Origin: Pseudo-nitzschia pungens
Lineage: Eukaryota; Bacillariophyta; Bacillariophyceae; Bacillariales; Bacillariaceae
DNA: 64,000 bases
Assembly: GCA_037355855.1 (NCBI GenBank)
Contig: CM074769.1
Location: forward strand, 2,108,001 to 2,172,000
Direction: 5' to 3'
Made by a program: the position numbers and the translations under genes. The notes under the pieces were generated by a model. The model saw only the letters and a program-made list of their open reading frames with translations, had not been told where the DNA came from and searched no databases. This document shows, piece after piece, positions 1 through 8,228 of this stretch; position 1 is the first letter of the stretch, and each line of letters starts with the position of its first letter.

Positions 1-255
1 CATCAACATTCTCAGAGACCCAAATGGCATCAATTGGTGTTCTGGTAGTGTTTCTGTTGTGAGTGGCAGGAGGAGAAGACTTACTATGCATGGTAAGAAT
101 GGCCTCTCTGAAACCCAGAGCCTGGAGCTCAAAAGACAAGCCATCAGTCCGGACATCAGCATTCTGGTCAATCCCAACAATGACCTGGTCACCTGCACCC
201 AGGCAGACCTGAAGGGCAGCAGTCAAATCCCTGTGAAAAAGAATGCATGGATTGG
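1..255 (-). pseudogene. LINE ORF2 fragment (endonuclease region)
   Basis: This stretch aligns without indels to 19527-19781 of the large LINE copy A, with scattered substitutions. There it encodes part of the apurinic-type endonuclease domain of ORF2, including the region around the G-I-D-Q-N-A-D motif. Only this part is visible because the window starts inside it. On its upstream side (minus sense) it is joined at 255/256 to ORF2 C-terminal sequence rather than to the normal upstream endonuclease coding sequence, so it is part of a rearranged or chimeric LINE copy and not a working gene. Confidence 0.8.
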
Positions 256-316
256 CTGCACTGGTGGGACAGGCGCTGCATACTGCTTCCTTGCAAGGTG
301 GATGGTTGCAAGCCAC
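256..316 (-). pseudogene. LINE ORF2 C-terminal remnant left of the gypsy insertion
   Basis: With the gypsy element (317-8228) removed, these bases continue the ORF2 C-terminal reading frame of 8229-9090 on the minus strand; the frame stays open across the empty site. The segment ends at 255/256, where endonuclease-region sequence begins. GCCAC at 312-316 is the left copy of the gypsy target-site duplication. Confidence 0.6.
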
Positions 317-507
317 TGCCATACCCCGGGTCTACTAGTGATTAGAATAGTAGTGATATGCAAATTGTGAGCTCTATCAATTAGTCTATTGCTATCGGAT
401 TGAGAGACCGTCTCCCTGTTGGCGATACAGACGCTCGCTAATCGTAATTCATCCTTATCCTTAATCCAGTCCCGAGTGGACTCGTGACTGTATTCCGGTG
501 CACGGCA
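317..507 (-). repeat. 3' LTR of the gypsy element
   Basis: 191 bp direct repeat, apparently identical to 8038-8228. In element sense it starts TGCCGTGCAC and ends GGTATGGCA. It directly follows the polypurine-like tract and is flanked by the GCCAC duplication at 312-316. Confidence 0.95.
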
Positions 508-531
508 TGCTCCTCCATGGTACTGTAATAA

Positions 532-2424
532 TTACTTCTCTGGTTCAGGGCTACCCCTGCAATAATAGGGGTGGACTCTCCTGATGTTAACCCGATCAGT
601 TACAAAAGGAGCAGTTTCAATAGTTACAGTTCCATTATCATGGGCCTTGAGCACCTTGTAAGGTCCTTGCCGTGGGAAGGATAGTTTTGGAATAATGCCC
701 TTCCTTTCCAGGGTGACATAGTCTCCTTCTTTATAGACATGGGGGATCCTCTTCTGGTTTTCCCTGATGTTGCTCTTGTGGATGCTTTTCTGCTTCCTTG
801 CTTGGATTGCTTCCCAATCCACTGGGAAGTTCACCGGCATGAACATGTCTCGACCAAACACCAGTTGCGCTGGGGAGTACCCCAGGGTAGTATGGATGGC
901 GCTTCTGATAGCATATGCTGCCTTGGTGGTGAATTCCTCAAAAGGGTCCTTCTCGTGGAGGTCCCTATTTTCCAGGTTGAAGGACAACAGACAGTCCTTT
1001 AATACCTGATGAATCCTTTCCAACACCGAGTTGGACTGTGGGTTCCAAGCCCCACTGGGCTTTCTTTTCATCCCCATGTTCTCGCAGAGCTCTTGGAACT
1101 CTGCTTTGAACTCACTCCCGCCATCAAAGCCAATTTCCTTTGGGCGCGGATACCTTGCCAGCCAGGTGCTGTCCAACAATCGTTGAGTTTCTGCTGCATT
1201 TGGGGAGTCCTTCAGGTGAGCCAGTTCAAACCATCCGGTCACTGGGTCCACCATGGTGAGGACATGGATTTGGTAGTCTTTACCATTTTTGTTGTGGACA
1301 GTTGCAGGTCCCCAGAGGTCCACATTGACCCTCTGCCATTTGGTGACCTCAGCTGCTTTTTCCGGTAGTAGTCCATACTTCTTCCGGCCACTCTTCTTAA
1401 ACATCTGACACGTGTGGCAGTGCTTACAAAGGTCCTGGACGTCCTTCCGTAGGCCTTTCCAGGTGAAGACTGAGCGTATGCTCTGTTCCATTCTCTTTTC
1501 TCCGGGATGGACCAACATGCTGTGGTACCATTCCATAACTCTATCCTTGAGTTTATCGGGAATCAGAATCTTTCCTTCTTTGTGGATTAGACTGTAACCT
1601 TCCACCATTTTGGTGGTCAGTCGGTTGTCTTTTTCCAGAGCACTCATGATTCCTGTGTCCTTTTGCTGGTAGAACTGAATCATGTCCGGGGCAAGTGGGA
1701 ATGCACTATTGCCCTGGAATTCTTCCCGAGCTTCTTCTCCAAGTGGGAATAGGAGTTGCCGGAGGTGCTCTTCCTCATCCGCGTAGGTGAGGGGCTTATT
1801 CGGTGGTAGCCATTCCACTGTGTCCGCTGGATCATCAGTAATGTCCAGGCGAGACAGTGCGTCTGCTGCATCATTGTCTTTGCCCGCAACATGCTTGACT
1901 ACTGGATGGAACTCCTCCATAAGGAGTCTCCACCGGACCATTCTCTGCGTCGGCATCTGCTGATACAGTAGGTTCAGGTGGTCTGTGTGAATAATCACAT
2001 CTTGTCCTCGCAGGATTCCTTCAAACGCTTTTAGCCCTTCTACTATGCCCAGGAGTTCTTTCTCTCCAACCGTGTAGTTGAGCTGCGCGGAGTTCAGCTT
2101 CCGGGTGTAGAAACCAAGGGGCTTGCCATCTTGGCATACAGTTGCTCCCAGTTGCCTGTCACTGGCGTCTGAGTAGAGATGAAATGGTTTCGTAAAGTCT
2201 GGGAATGCAAGCTTTGCTTCATCTGCGAGCATCCTTTTCGCCTCCATGAAAGCTTTCTGCTCTGCTGGACCCCAGTACCAATTCATTTTGCCCTTTTTCC
2301 CTGCTAGCTTGTTTAGAGGGGCTAGGATGTGGGAGCGGCGCTTCCACATGTCCCGGTAGAAATTTACCATTCCAAGGAACATCTTGAGGTGCTTGGTGTT
2401 CTTGGGGGCTTCTAGGCGCTTCAT
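532..2424 (-). CDS. Gypsy pol, C-terminal part: RNase H and integrase
   Basis: This is the downstream half of the pol polyprotein, cut from its RT part by the 2428-4464 insertion. It starts with the RT connection segment (M-K-R-L-E-A-P-K-N). RNase H follows, with motifs Y-S-D-A-S-D, the V-G-E-K-E-L-L helix and H-T-D-H. The integrase has an intact HHCC zinc site (H-x3-H ... C-x2-C in CKHC-HTC) and the core acids in VDLWG, FDGGSEF and the NPQSNSVLER glutamate. A GPY-like module (R-Q-G-P-Y-K-V) lies near the C-terminus; no chromodomain is evident. Reading is open to the stop at 532, so the only visible lesion is the insertion. In an intact copy this would be one frame with 4439-5860. Confidence 0.92.
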   Translation of the reverse strand: MKRLEAPKNTKHLKMFLGMVNFYRDMWKRRSHILAPLNKLAGKKGKMNWYWGPAEQKAFMEAKRMLADEAKLAFPDFTKPFHLYSDASDRQLGATVCQDGKPLGFYTRKLNSAQLNYTVGEKELLGIVEGLKAFEGILRGQDVIIHTDHLNLLYQQMPTQRMVRWRLLMEEFHPVVKHVAGKDNDAADALSRLDITDDPADTVEWLPPNKPLTYADEEEHLRQLLFPLGEEAREEFQGNSAFPLAPDMIQFYQQKDTGIMSALEKDNRLTTKMVEGYSLIHKEGKILIPDKLKDRVMEWYHSMLVHPGEKRMEQSIRSVFTWKGLRKDVQDLCKHCHTCQMFKKSGRKKYGLLPEKAAEVTKWQRVNVDLWGPATVHNKNGKDYQIHVLTMVDPVTGWFELAHLKDSPNAAETQRLLDSTWLARYPRPKEIGFDGGSEFKAEFQELCENMGMKRKPSGAWNPQSNSVLERIHQVLKDCLLSFNLENRDLHEKDPFEEFTTKAAYAIRSAIHTTLGYSPAQLVFGRDMFMPVNFPVDWEAIQARKQKSIHKSNIRENQKRIPHVYKEGDYVTLERKGIIPKLSFPRQGPYKVLKAHDNGTVTIETAPFVTDRVNIRRVHPYYCRGSPEPEK

Positions 2425-2427
2425 CGC
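2412..2427. repeat. Target-site duplication, left copy
   Basis: 16 bp ctaggcgcttcatcgc, repeated exactly at 4465-4480; bases outside differ on both sides. It flanks the LINE-derived insertion, and the length is typical of target-primed reverse transcription. Confidence 0.9.
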
Positions 2428-2989
2428 ACAATTTGCGCATCGCGCATTTTGTCCGACGTTCCGATGTTCCAGTACTAAAAATACGTAGATTTCTACACAA
2501 CTTTACCATGCGATATCTCGCTCCCTTTTACACCACCAATCACAACCCCAGGACCTACATGTATTAACCAAGACCTGCGCTCTTTGTTTCTGCTATTGGT
2601 TCAGTTGCTGGCTGCTTCTTTTGGTTGATTTGGTTGCCAATTCACCACTCGGCCGATCGATCCGCAGCAACAACCAAAACAAAACCGACACCTAATTTTC
2701 TACAGCACCTCCAGTACCGATTCTACAGCGATTCGAAAATACTTCTACTACGTAATACTGTTGCCGTCTTACTGTTGCCGTCTGTACTGCTTCGATCTGT
2801 TTCCAAGCTCCACCCTCAAGGCCCTTAAGTATATATTATACTTAATGTTCTACATTGTTTCCAAGCTTCCTAAGTGATTTCCACTTAACGTTCTACATTC
2901 TTCAAGGTTCCTTGCTAAGTCCCCTAAGTCTTTTCAAGGTGTAGTTCACGAACAGCCCCTTCCACTGTAGGTATATTTCTACAAGAAAT

Positions 2990-3810
2990 TCCAGCTGTCA
3001 TCTGTTTTCAAGTCCATTGCCCTGCTGGACCATATGTGTTTTCGCTTATGGTCCTACTGTTTCTTGACCCAAGCCCCAAAGCCGCTAAGTACAGTTTGCT
3101 TAAGGCTCCACCACCTACATAACCCTCTCAGGTGTACTGTATAAATGTCATCTGTTTCCAAGTCTACTGCCCTGATGGACCCTAAGTGTTTTCACTTATG
3201 GTCCTACTGTTTCCTGACCCAAGCCCTAAAGCCACTAAGTACAGTTTGCTTAAGGCTCCCCTACCTACATATACCTCTCAGATGCATTCTTCAACTGTCA
3301 TCTGTTTTCAAGTCTACTGCCCTGATGGACCATAAGTGTTTTCGCTTATGGTCCTACTGTTTCCTTACCCAAGCCCCAAAGCCGCTAAGTACAGCTTGCT
3401 TAAGGCTCTCCTACCTACATATACCTCTCAGATGCACACTTCAACTGTCATCTGTTTTCAAGTCTACTGCCCTGCTGGACCATAAGTGTTCTCACTTAAG
3501 GTCCTACTATTTCCTGACCCAAGCCCCAAAGCCGCTAAGTACAGCTTGCTTAAGGCTCTCCTACCTACATAACCCTCTCAGATGCACACTTCAACTGTCA
3601 TCTGTTTTCAAGTCTACTGCCCTGATAGTCCATAATTGTTTTTGATTATGGACCTACTGTTTTTATGACCCAAGCCCCAAAGCTGCTAAGTACATGTTAC
3701 TTAACGCACCACCACCTACATATACCCCTCGAGTTCACAGTACAGCAGAGACCTGTTTTCAAGCCTACAGCCCTGATGGTCCATAAGTGTTTTCACTTAA
3801 AGGCCCTGTT
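2990..3810 (+). repeat. 150 bp tandem repeat array (about 5.5 units)
   Basis: The anchor TCTGTTTTCAAG followed by CTACTGCCCTGATGGACC recurs at about 3001, 3151, 3301, 3451, 3601 and 3753, a period of 150 bp. Each unit contains an inverted pair (ccataagtg ... cacttatgg type) around a tttcgc core. Because 150 is divisible by 3, the array creates a spurious repetitive reading frame. Similar but shorter motifs (AAGTGTTTTCGC, TGTTTTCAAG) occur in the LINE 5'UTRs. Confidence 0.9.
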
Positions 3811-4269
3811 TCCAAGCTACTACAGGAGAGCAAGTTCAAGTTCGAACAGAAGGCCAGCTGTTACGAATTTGAATTTGGTAGTAGGCTCCACCGCCTCTAC
3901 GTGTCTCCTACTACGAAGTTCGAACAGAAGGACAGCTGTTACGAATTTGGTAGTAGGCTCCGTACTATATGTACCATACAGTGGTAAGGAATGTGTTTGG
4001 GGCACTCGCATTACTGATGCTGCAATACAGCATGCAGAGACCAGTTTTGCTTGCGTCAGCTGACCACTTGCATTACAGATACTATGTATCTAGGCAAGGG
4101 TTTTGCTTGTGTCAGCTGACCACTCCAAGCATCACTGATGCTGTACAGTGGCATTCAAGGGACAGTTTTGCTTGTGTTTTCCCTTTCACGTTCTTGTTAC
4201 CCCGTCTCCTGTACGCTTTGCAACAGCTGTGTCTGTTGTGCTCTGGACTGGTTCGTTTTTTTCCTGTTT

Positions 4270-4464
4270 CTTACCAAGGTTCGTTTGCAAAATAGCCGTC
4301 TTTACAACCTGGGGCCTATTCCCCATGGTTGAGGCGGCGCGTCGTTCTACAACTTGGGGCCTAACCTCTCTTCGATTGAGGCGACGATAAAGTCTGGTTA
4401 CAGACTGAGTAGCTTTTAACCACCTTCGGTGGATTTTCCTACTTAAATAAGTATATTATTATTA
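4270..4464 (+). other. Structured 3' tail of the non-autonomous element
   Basis: Two imperfect copies of a block containing TGGGGCCTA...GAGGCG(G/A)CG lie at about 4300-4345 and 4350-4388. A compact hairpin CCACC-TTC-GGTGG follows at about 4420-4434, and then the TTA-rich terminus. A conserved hairpin plus short repeat at the 3' end is how many LINE reverse transcriptases recognise their RNA; that role here is inference. Confidence 0.55.
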
Positions 4465-5860
4465 CTAGGCGCTTCATCGCCTCCAGTTTCTTTGGTTGGG
4501 GCTGAATGCCTTCTGTTGTTAACAGAAATCCCAGATATTCCACTTCTTTTTGCATGAAAAAGGATTTTCTGAGGTTGGCTCGGAAGCCAGCATCGTCCAG
4601 TCTCTGTAGGACTGTATCTATCTTATTGAGGTGATCCTGTTCGGATTCCCCTTCTCGCTGGATGATGAGAATATCATCAATATAGACCAGCACATAGTCC
4701 AGGTCACCGAGTAGGTTCATCATGACGGATTGGAAGATATCCGGTGCGCATGCGATTCCCATTGCCAGTCTCTTGTAGGCATACTTTCCCCATGGTAAAA
4801 TGGTGGAGCAAATCTTTTGGCTCTCCTTGCAAATGGGAATGGTATAATATCCCTGGGACAAGTCAAGCGCCGTAGCTGACTTGAACTTTTGTAGTCTTTG
4901 GATCGTTTCCCCTATTCGTGGTAGTGGGAATGGTTTCCTTTGGATGGCTGCGTTCATCTTTCGAAAGTCGGTTAGGACGCGAATGTCCCCTGTCTTCTTG
5001 GGTTGACAGAAGGTAGGGGATGCCCACGGTGAGTCGTCATCGTGGGGGAGTTTTTCCAGGACTCCAATATCACAGAGCCTGGTGATCTCCTTTCGGAGTG
5101 CTTGTTCAAAGGCATGGGGTACAGAATAGTACCTCTGCCGGACCGGTTTGACCCCTGGTTGGAGTTCAATGGACACCGGTTCGATATTTTTGAGCAGACC
5201 CAATCCTCCTCCAAAGAGTGTTGGGAATTTCTTCAGTGTTTTCTTCAGCGCTTCCTTGGACGCGTCTGTAATCTCCAGGTCATTGACCATAGCATCTATA
5301 TCGACTTTGGAGTAGTCGGCGTCCAGGATTTTGGCTTGCCTTTCTTCCTCTTGTTGGAGGATTGGACTTTGTGTGTTGGCAAAGAATACTGCCTCACATT
5401 TGTCCGGGTCAGAGAGCTCCCCCATCCCCTTCATGGGAATAGAGTCACCCTGCCATTCGATCGTACGGGAGCTGTATTTTATATCCAGTCCCAGTTGTGC
5501 CATTAGGTCGGATCCTATAATCATGTCATAGGGTACTTCTTCGTGGTGATGGTATTCATCCACTTGAAAGGTCCACTTGATGGTCTTGGAGTTTGAAAAT
5601 TCTATCAGCCTTAGTCCCACTGAAGCCGCAGACTTGGTTCTGAACTTGCCCCCATATGTGTTGTAGGTGACAGATCTTCGGTCTCGGTTCGTTAGTTGAC
5701 TTCGGTCGACAAAGTGCCTTAGTATGATGGATTTGGAGCACCCGGAGTCGAGTAGGCCCCGGAGCATCCTCCCCCTTCCCTTGTGGTCCAATACCTCCAC
5801 ACAGACGTCTGCGAATCGGTTGATTACGCGCGGTCCGGTGTGGATGGTATCGGAAGCCAT
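4439..5860 (-). CDS. Gypsy pol, N-terminal part: protease and reverse transcriptase
   Basis: Starts at ATG 5860, directly after the gag TGA and in the same frame as gag. An aspartic protease lies near residues 35-110 (active-site L-L-D-S-G-C). The RT shows V-L-T-D-F-R-K-M-N, A-L-D-L-S-Q-G-Y, L-P-W-G-K-Y-A-Y-K-R-L-A-M-G and the catalytic Y-I-D-D near residue 390. The frame runs through the thumb to E-A-M-K-R-L and then into inserted DNA, where it stops at 4439; the last few residues come from the insertion. The natural continuation is at 2424. This gene is therefore disrupted, with the polymerase core intact but RNase H and integrase separated from it. Confidence 0.93.
   Translation of the reverse strand: MASDTIHTGPRVINRFADVCVEVLDHKGRGRMLRGLLDSGCSKSIILRHFVDRSQLTNRDRRSVTYNTYGGKFRTKSAASVGLRLIEFSNSKTIKWTFQVDEYHHHEEVPYDMIIGSDLMAQLGLDIKYSSRTIEWQGDSIPMKGMGELSDPDKCEAVFFANTQSPILQQEEERQAKILDADYSKVDIDAMVNDLEITDASKEALKKTLKKFPTLFGGGLGLLKNIEPVSIELQPGVKPVRQRYYSVPHAFEQALRKEITRLCDIGVLEKLPHDDDSPWASPTFCQPKKTGDIRVLTDFRKMNAAIQRKPFPLPRIGETIQRLQKFKSATALDLSQGYYTIPICKESQKICSTILPWGKYAYKRLAMGIACAPDIFQSVMMNLLGDLDYVLVYIDDILIIQREGESEQDHLNKIDTVLQRLDDAGFRANLRKSFFMQKEVEYLGFLLTTEGIQPQPKKLEAMKRLVIIIYLFK
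4465..4480. repeat. Target-site duplication, right copy
   Basis: Exact 16 bp match to 2412-2427, at the 3' end of the inserted LINE derivative. Confidence 0.9.
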
Positions 5861-7300
5861 TCAGTTGTGGGATCCTTTCTTTTTAAAGGTCTTCCTGTAC
5901 TTTCTTCTGTACTCTTTGAGTTCCCGTTCGGAGATGTCGATCTCGTCATCGGAGACTTCGTGGTCAGCTTGGGCCGTGGCCAGTACATAAGAGTACTCGT
6001 GGTTCGATAGGTTCCTTCCCCAGTGGGGTTTGGAGTGTTGCTCAGTGTCTGAGTCTTGTTCTTTTGCCACAAAATGCTCCTTGAGCAGGTTGATGGTTTC
6101 CCGGTCGAACTTCCCCTTCTTGTGGGGACCACCGGTTAGTTTCCAGCATTTGCCGGCATGGACCTTGCCACATGTCTTGCATAGCTGTTTGTTGCCGTTA
6201 TCCACAGGGCGCTTCTTTTTGCCAGGGGATTTCCCGTGATGGGTTCCTCCCCCAGATGCGGCCTTGGGGGTCTTCTTGGTGACGCCGGTCTGCTTTTCGA
6301 GGTCGGTGATGCGTTGTTGCATTAGTGCTTCCTTCCGGATGGTGATTTCCAGGTTTTCGAGCTTGTCGATAGTGGTGTTAAAGGAGTGGGTGTAGAGGTC
6401 CCAACTAATGTGCTCCAGCTTCTCGCGTTGGGAGTGGGTCATGTTGGCATCTAGGATTTCCTTCATTTCTCCTTGGGTGAAACTTCTTGGTGTTTCCATT
6501 TGGTCACTGCCACATTCCCAGAGGCAATCTGGGAGGTAGCTTTGGAGTTCGGCCATTCGGTTGGCCCAGGCTCTAATGCCATGTTTGAGGTCCACGCGCA
6601 TGCCTCGCATGAATCGGCGGAGGACGATATACGAGCGCTTGCCGTGTTGGTCATTGCCAAAGATTTTGAGTTTGAGGGCATGCATGCATTCCTCGATGAC
6701 ATCCTTTCTGTACTCCTGGGATTGGTAGTACTGGATGAGGGCGCTTGCGACCTTTTTCTTTGGGATTGGAGACTCGAGGTTGTTGGTCTCCGATTCTTTG
6801 TCCGAACTCGCCTTGGCGGTGTCGGTTTTGTCGGCGTTTGGAGCTTGCTCCTTTGCCTTCTCCTTGGAGGCTCCCGTGGGAGTTTCGGTGGCGTCTTGCC
6901 CCAGTGATAGCAGGATGTTTGCTTGGTCCCTTTGCTCGATCTCTTGGATCTTTTTCTGTACTTGTCTCGTGTGATGGACCTTGTGGGTCGGTTCGGCCAA
7001 GTAGGTCCGTTTGAGCGTTCGCTGGACAAGTCCGAGTGCCTCAATAGAGAGGATTCTCTGTAGAACCTCCAATTTCTGGTCCCCGTTGAGTTTGTCATTG
7101 CCAGCAATTTTCTGGTCAAAGTCTCTCTTCCAGATAAGGAAGAGTTCTGGTCTTTCAGTACCATTGAGAACCTTCAGGTAGTCGCTGAATGCGATTCCAC
7201 CTTGTTCGCTGTCTACATTCATCTTTACGGTGTTGGCGTCTTCCGGCCAGTCCTCCCGTGTGACGTTGAAGGGTTTCAATTTGGTTCCTTTGGTCGCCAT
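5861..7300 (-). CDS. Gypsy Gag capsid/nucleocapsid protein
   Basis: A 479-residue Gag-like protein starting at ATG 7300. The N-terminal half is helical and charged. A Lys/Glu/Thr-rich linker lies near residues 130-190. A capsid-like helical region follows (for example Y-R-K-D-V-I-E-E-C-M-H and F-M-R-G-M-R-V-D-L). A basic C-terminal part carries a zinc-knuckle-like C-K-T-C-x3-H-x3-C around residues 373-384. It would bind element RNA and assemble particles. It ends with TGA at 5863-5861, immediately followed by the pol ATG in the same frame, so Gag-Pol could be made by stop-codon readthrough or reinitiation. No frameshift or internal stop is visible. Confidence 0.88.
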   Translation of the reverse strand: MATKGTKLKPFNVTREDWPEDANTVKMNVDSEQGGIAFSDYLKVLNGTERPELFLIWKRDFDQKIAGNDKLNGDQKLEVLQRILSIEALGLVQRTLKRTYLAEPTHKVHHTRQVQKKIQEIEQRDQANILLSLGQDATETPTGASKEKAKEQAPNADKTDTAKASSDKESETNNLESPIPKKKVASALIQYYQSQEYRKDVIEECMHALKLKIFGNDQHGKRSYIVLRRFMRGMRVDLKHGIRAWANRMAELQSYLPDCLWECGSDQMETPRSFTQGEMKEILDANMTHSQREKLEHISWDLYTHSFNTTIDKLENLEITIRKEALMQQRITDLEKQTGVTKKTPKAASGGGTHHGKSPGKKKRPVDNGNKQLCKTCGKVHAGKCWKLTGGPHKKGKFDRETINLLKEHFVAKEQDSDTEQHSKPHWGRNLSNHEYSYVLATAQADHEVSDDEIDISERELKEYRRKYRKTFKKKGSHN

Positions 7301-8037
7301 GGTTAATCAGTTTTATTTACTTTATTTGGTTTAGTTACTTTATTTTTGTTATCTGCTAATTTTAGTGTGGAAATGAGCAAGAGTGACTGTTCCAGATTTT
7401 GCAGTTTTTGCTACTAGATTTGATTTCCACGCGATAACTCGTGTTGTAACTGATTTTGTTTCCAACCATCGTGATGGTGGGAGTTGTTTCTCTCTTTGGT
7501 TCCCGGGAATCCTGTGGTTCTCCGGAGTTGTTTCTGTTTTTATTTCGTGGGATTCGATTCCCGTGGTTCTCCGGCGTTGCTCCTCTATTAAGCAATCACC
7601 GGGCCGGTCCCACTTCCCGTTTCCCGTGGGATTGGTGGTGTTTAGGTATTCATTATATACCTTTCCGGATATCCGTATACTTCGGTTTTGGTTGGCATCC
7701 CCTATTCGGTCTGTCCATCCACTCAGTGTTGGTCCAATTAGTCCACTTACTGGATTATGTGTCACTTTTTCGACACTTATTTCATTATTTCTGTTGTCGA
7801 CCATGGTCCTGTTTAGGTACTTAGGTGTCTCTGTTGCTGCTGTTACTCCCTTCTTTGGGCGCCAACAGTTGCTGGGGTCGGTCTTCCTTGTGCTGCAGAC
7901 ACTGGATATCCTTCTCCCTGTTTTTTGCTTCTCTGCGCCTCCATTTTTCGGCAGTTTCTTCGGTCCCGTCGGTTTATCGACCGATCGGTCCCTTCTCTTG
8001 CTCATGGTCATCAGCGCTCAGCTTGATTTTAAAATCA
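7301..8037 (-). other. Gypsy 5' leader
   Basis: 737 bp between the 5' LTR and the gag start. It contains no gene I can support. A 14 bp perfect palindrome (TGATTTTAAAATCA, 8024-8037) directly adjoins the LTR where a tRNA primer site would be expected. A TGGCGCC motif occurs near 7855 (minus strand), about 180 bp from the LTR, too far to be a normal primer site. Confidence 0.6.
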
Positions 8038-8228
8038 TGCCATACCCCGGGTCTACTAGTGATTAGAATAGTAGTGATATGCAAATTGTGAGCTCTATCA
8101 ATTAGTCTATTGCTATCGGATTGAGAGACCGTCTCCCTGTTGGCGATACAGACGCTCGCTAATCGTAATTCATCCTTATCCTTAATCCAGTCCCGAGTGG
8201 ACTCGTGACTGTATTCCGGTGCACGGCA
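8038..8228 (-). repeat. 5' LTR of the gypsy element
   Basis: 191 bp, apparently identical to 317-507. It is followed by the GCCAC duplication at 8229-8233. Promoter and polyadenylation signals should lie here but none is clear by eye. Confidence 0.95.

Larger units (their letters stand above)
2428..4464 (+). mobile_element. Non-autonomous LINE-derived retroelement (RIME-like) inserted in gypsy pol
   Basis: A 2,037 bp insertion flanked by an exact 16 bp duplication, ending in an AT-rich TTA-type tail (tattattatta), so it was most likely mobilised by LINE machinery. Its 5' end (ACAATTTGCGC...) and roughly the first 400 bp are homologous to the 5' terminus and 5'UTR of the LINEs at 24946 and 63960 (read on their minus strand). 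The order of blocks is conserved, including the TTTTGTCCGACGTTCC block. The middle is a 150 bp tandem array with 5'UTR-like motifs. The 3' part (about 3830-4464) does not match LINE coding sequence seen here. No substantial reading frame with recognisable protein is present. It resembles the RIME/ingi relationship, in which a short element borrows the ends of an autonomous LINE. Confidence 0.8.
317..8228 (-). mobile_element. Ty3/gypsy-type LTR retrotransposon, recent, interrupted by a LINE derivative
   Basis: The element is bounded by two 191 bp LTRs (317-507 and 8038-8228) that look identical base for base. Both begin TGCC and end GGCA. The 5 bp sequence GCCAC flanks it on both sides (312-316 and 8229-8233), the expected target-site duplication. 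All genes read on the minus strand: gag (5861-7300), then protease-RT (4439-5860), then RNase H-integrase (532-2424); integrase after RNase H marks the Ty3/gypsy order. A purine-rich tract (minus strand GGAGGAG, about 508-516) adjoins the 3' LTR and is a good polypurine tract. No standard tRNA primer site adjoins the 5' LTR. pol is broken by a 2 kb insertion at 2428-4464. The element itself lies in the C-terminal part of LINE ORF2. Confidence 0.93.

Noticed and set aside
3145..3645. Repetitive 166-codon open frame in the LINE parasite
   Set aside because: Produced by a 150 bp repeat whose length is a multiple of three; no recognisable protein.
7850..7870. TGGCGCC motif (minus strand) resembling a lysine-tRNA primer binding site
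   Set aside because: It lies about 180 bp from the LTR edge, whereas the LTR boundary is fixed by the 191 bp direct repeat and the GCCAC duplication.
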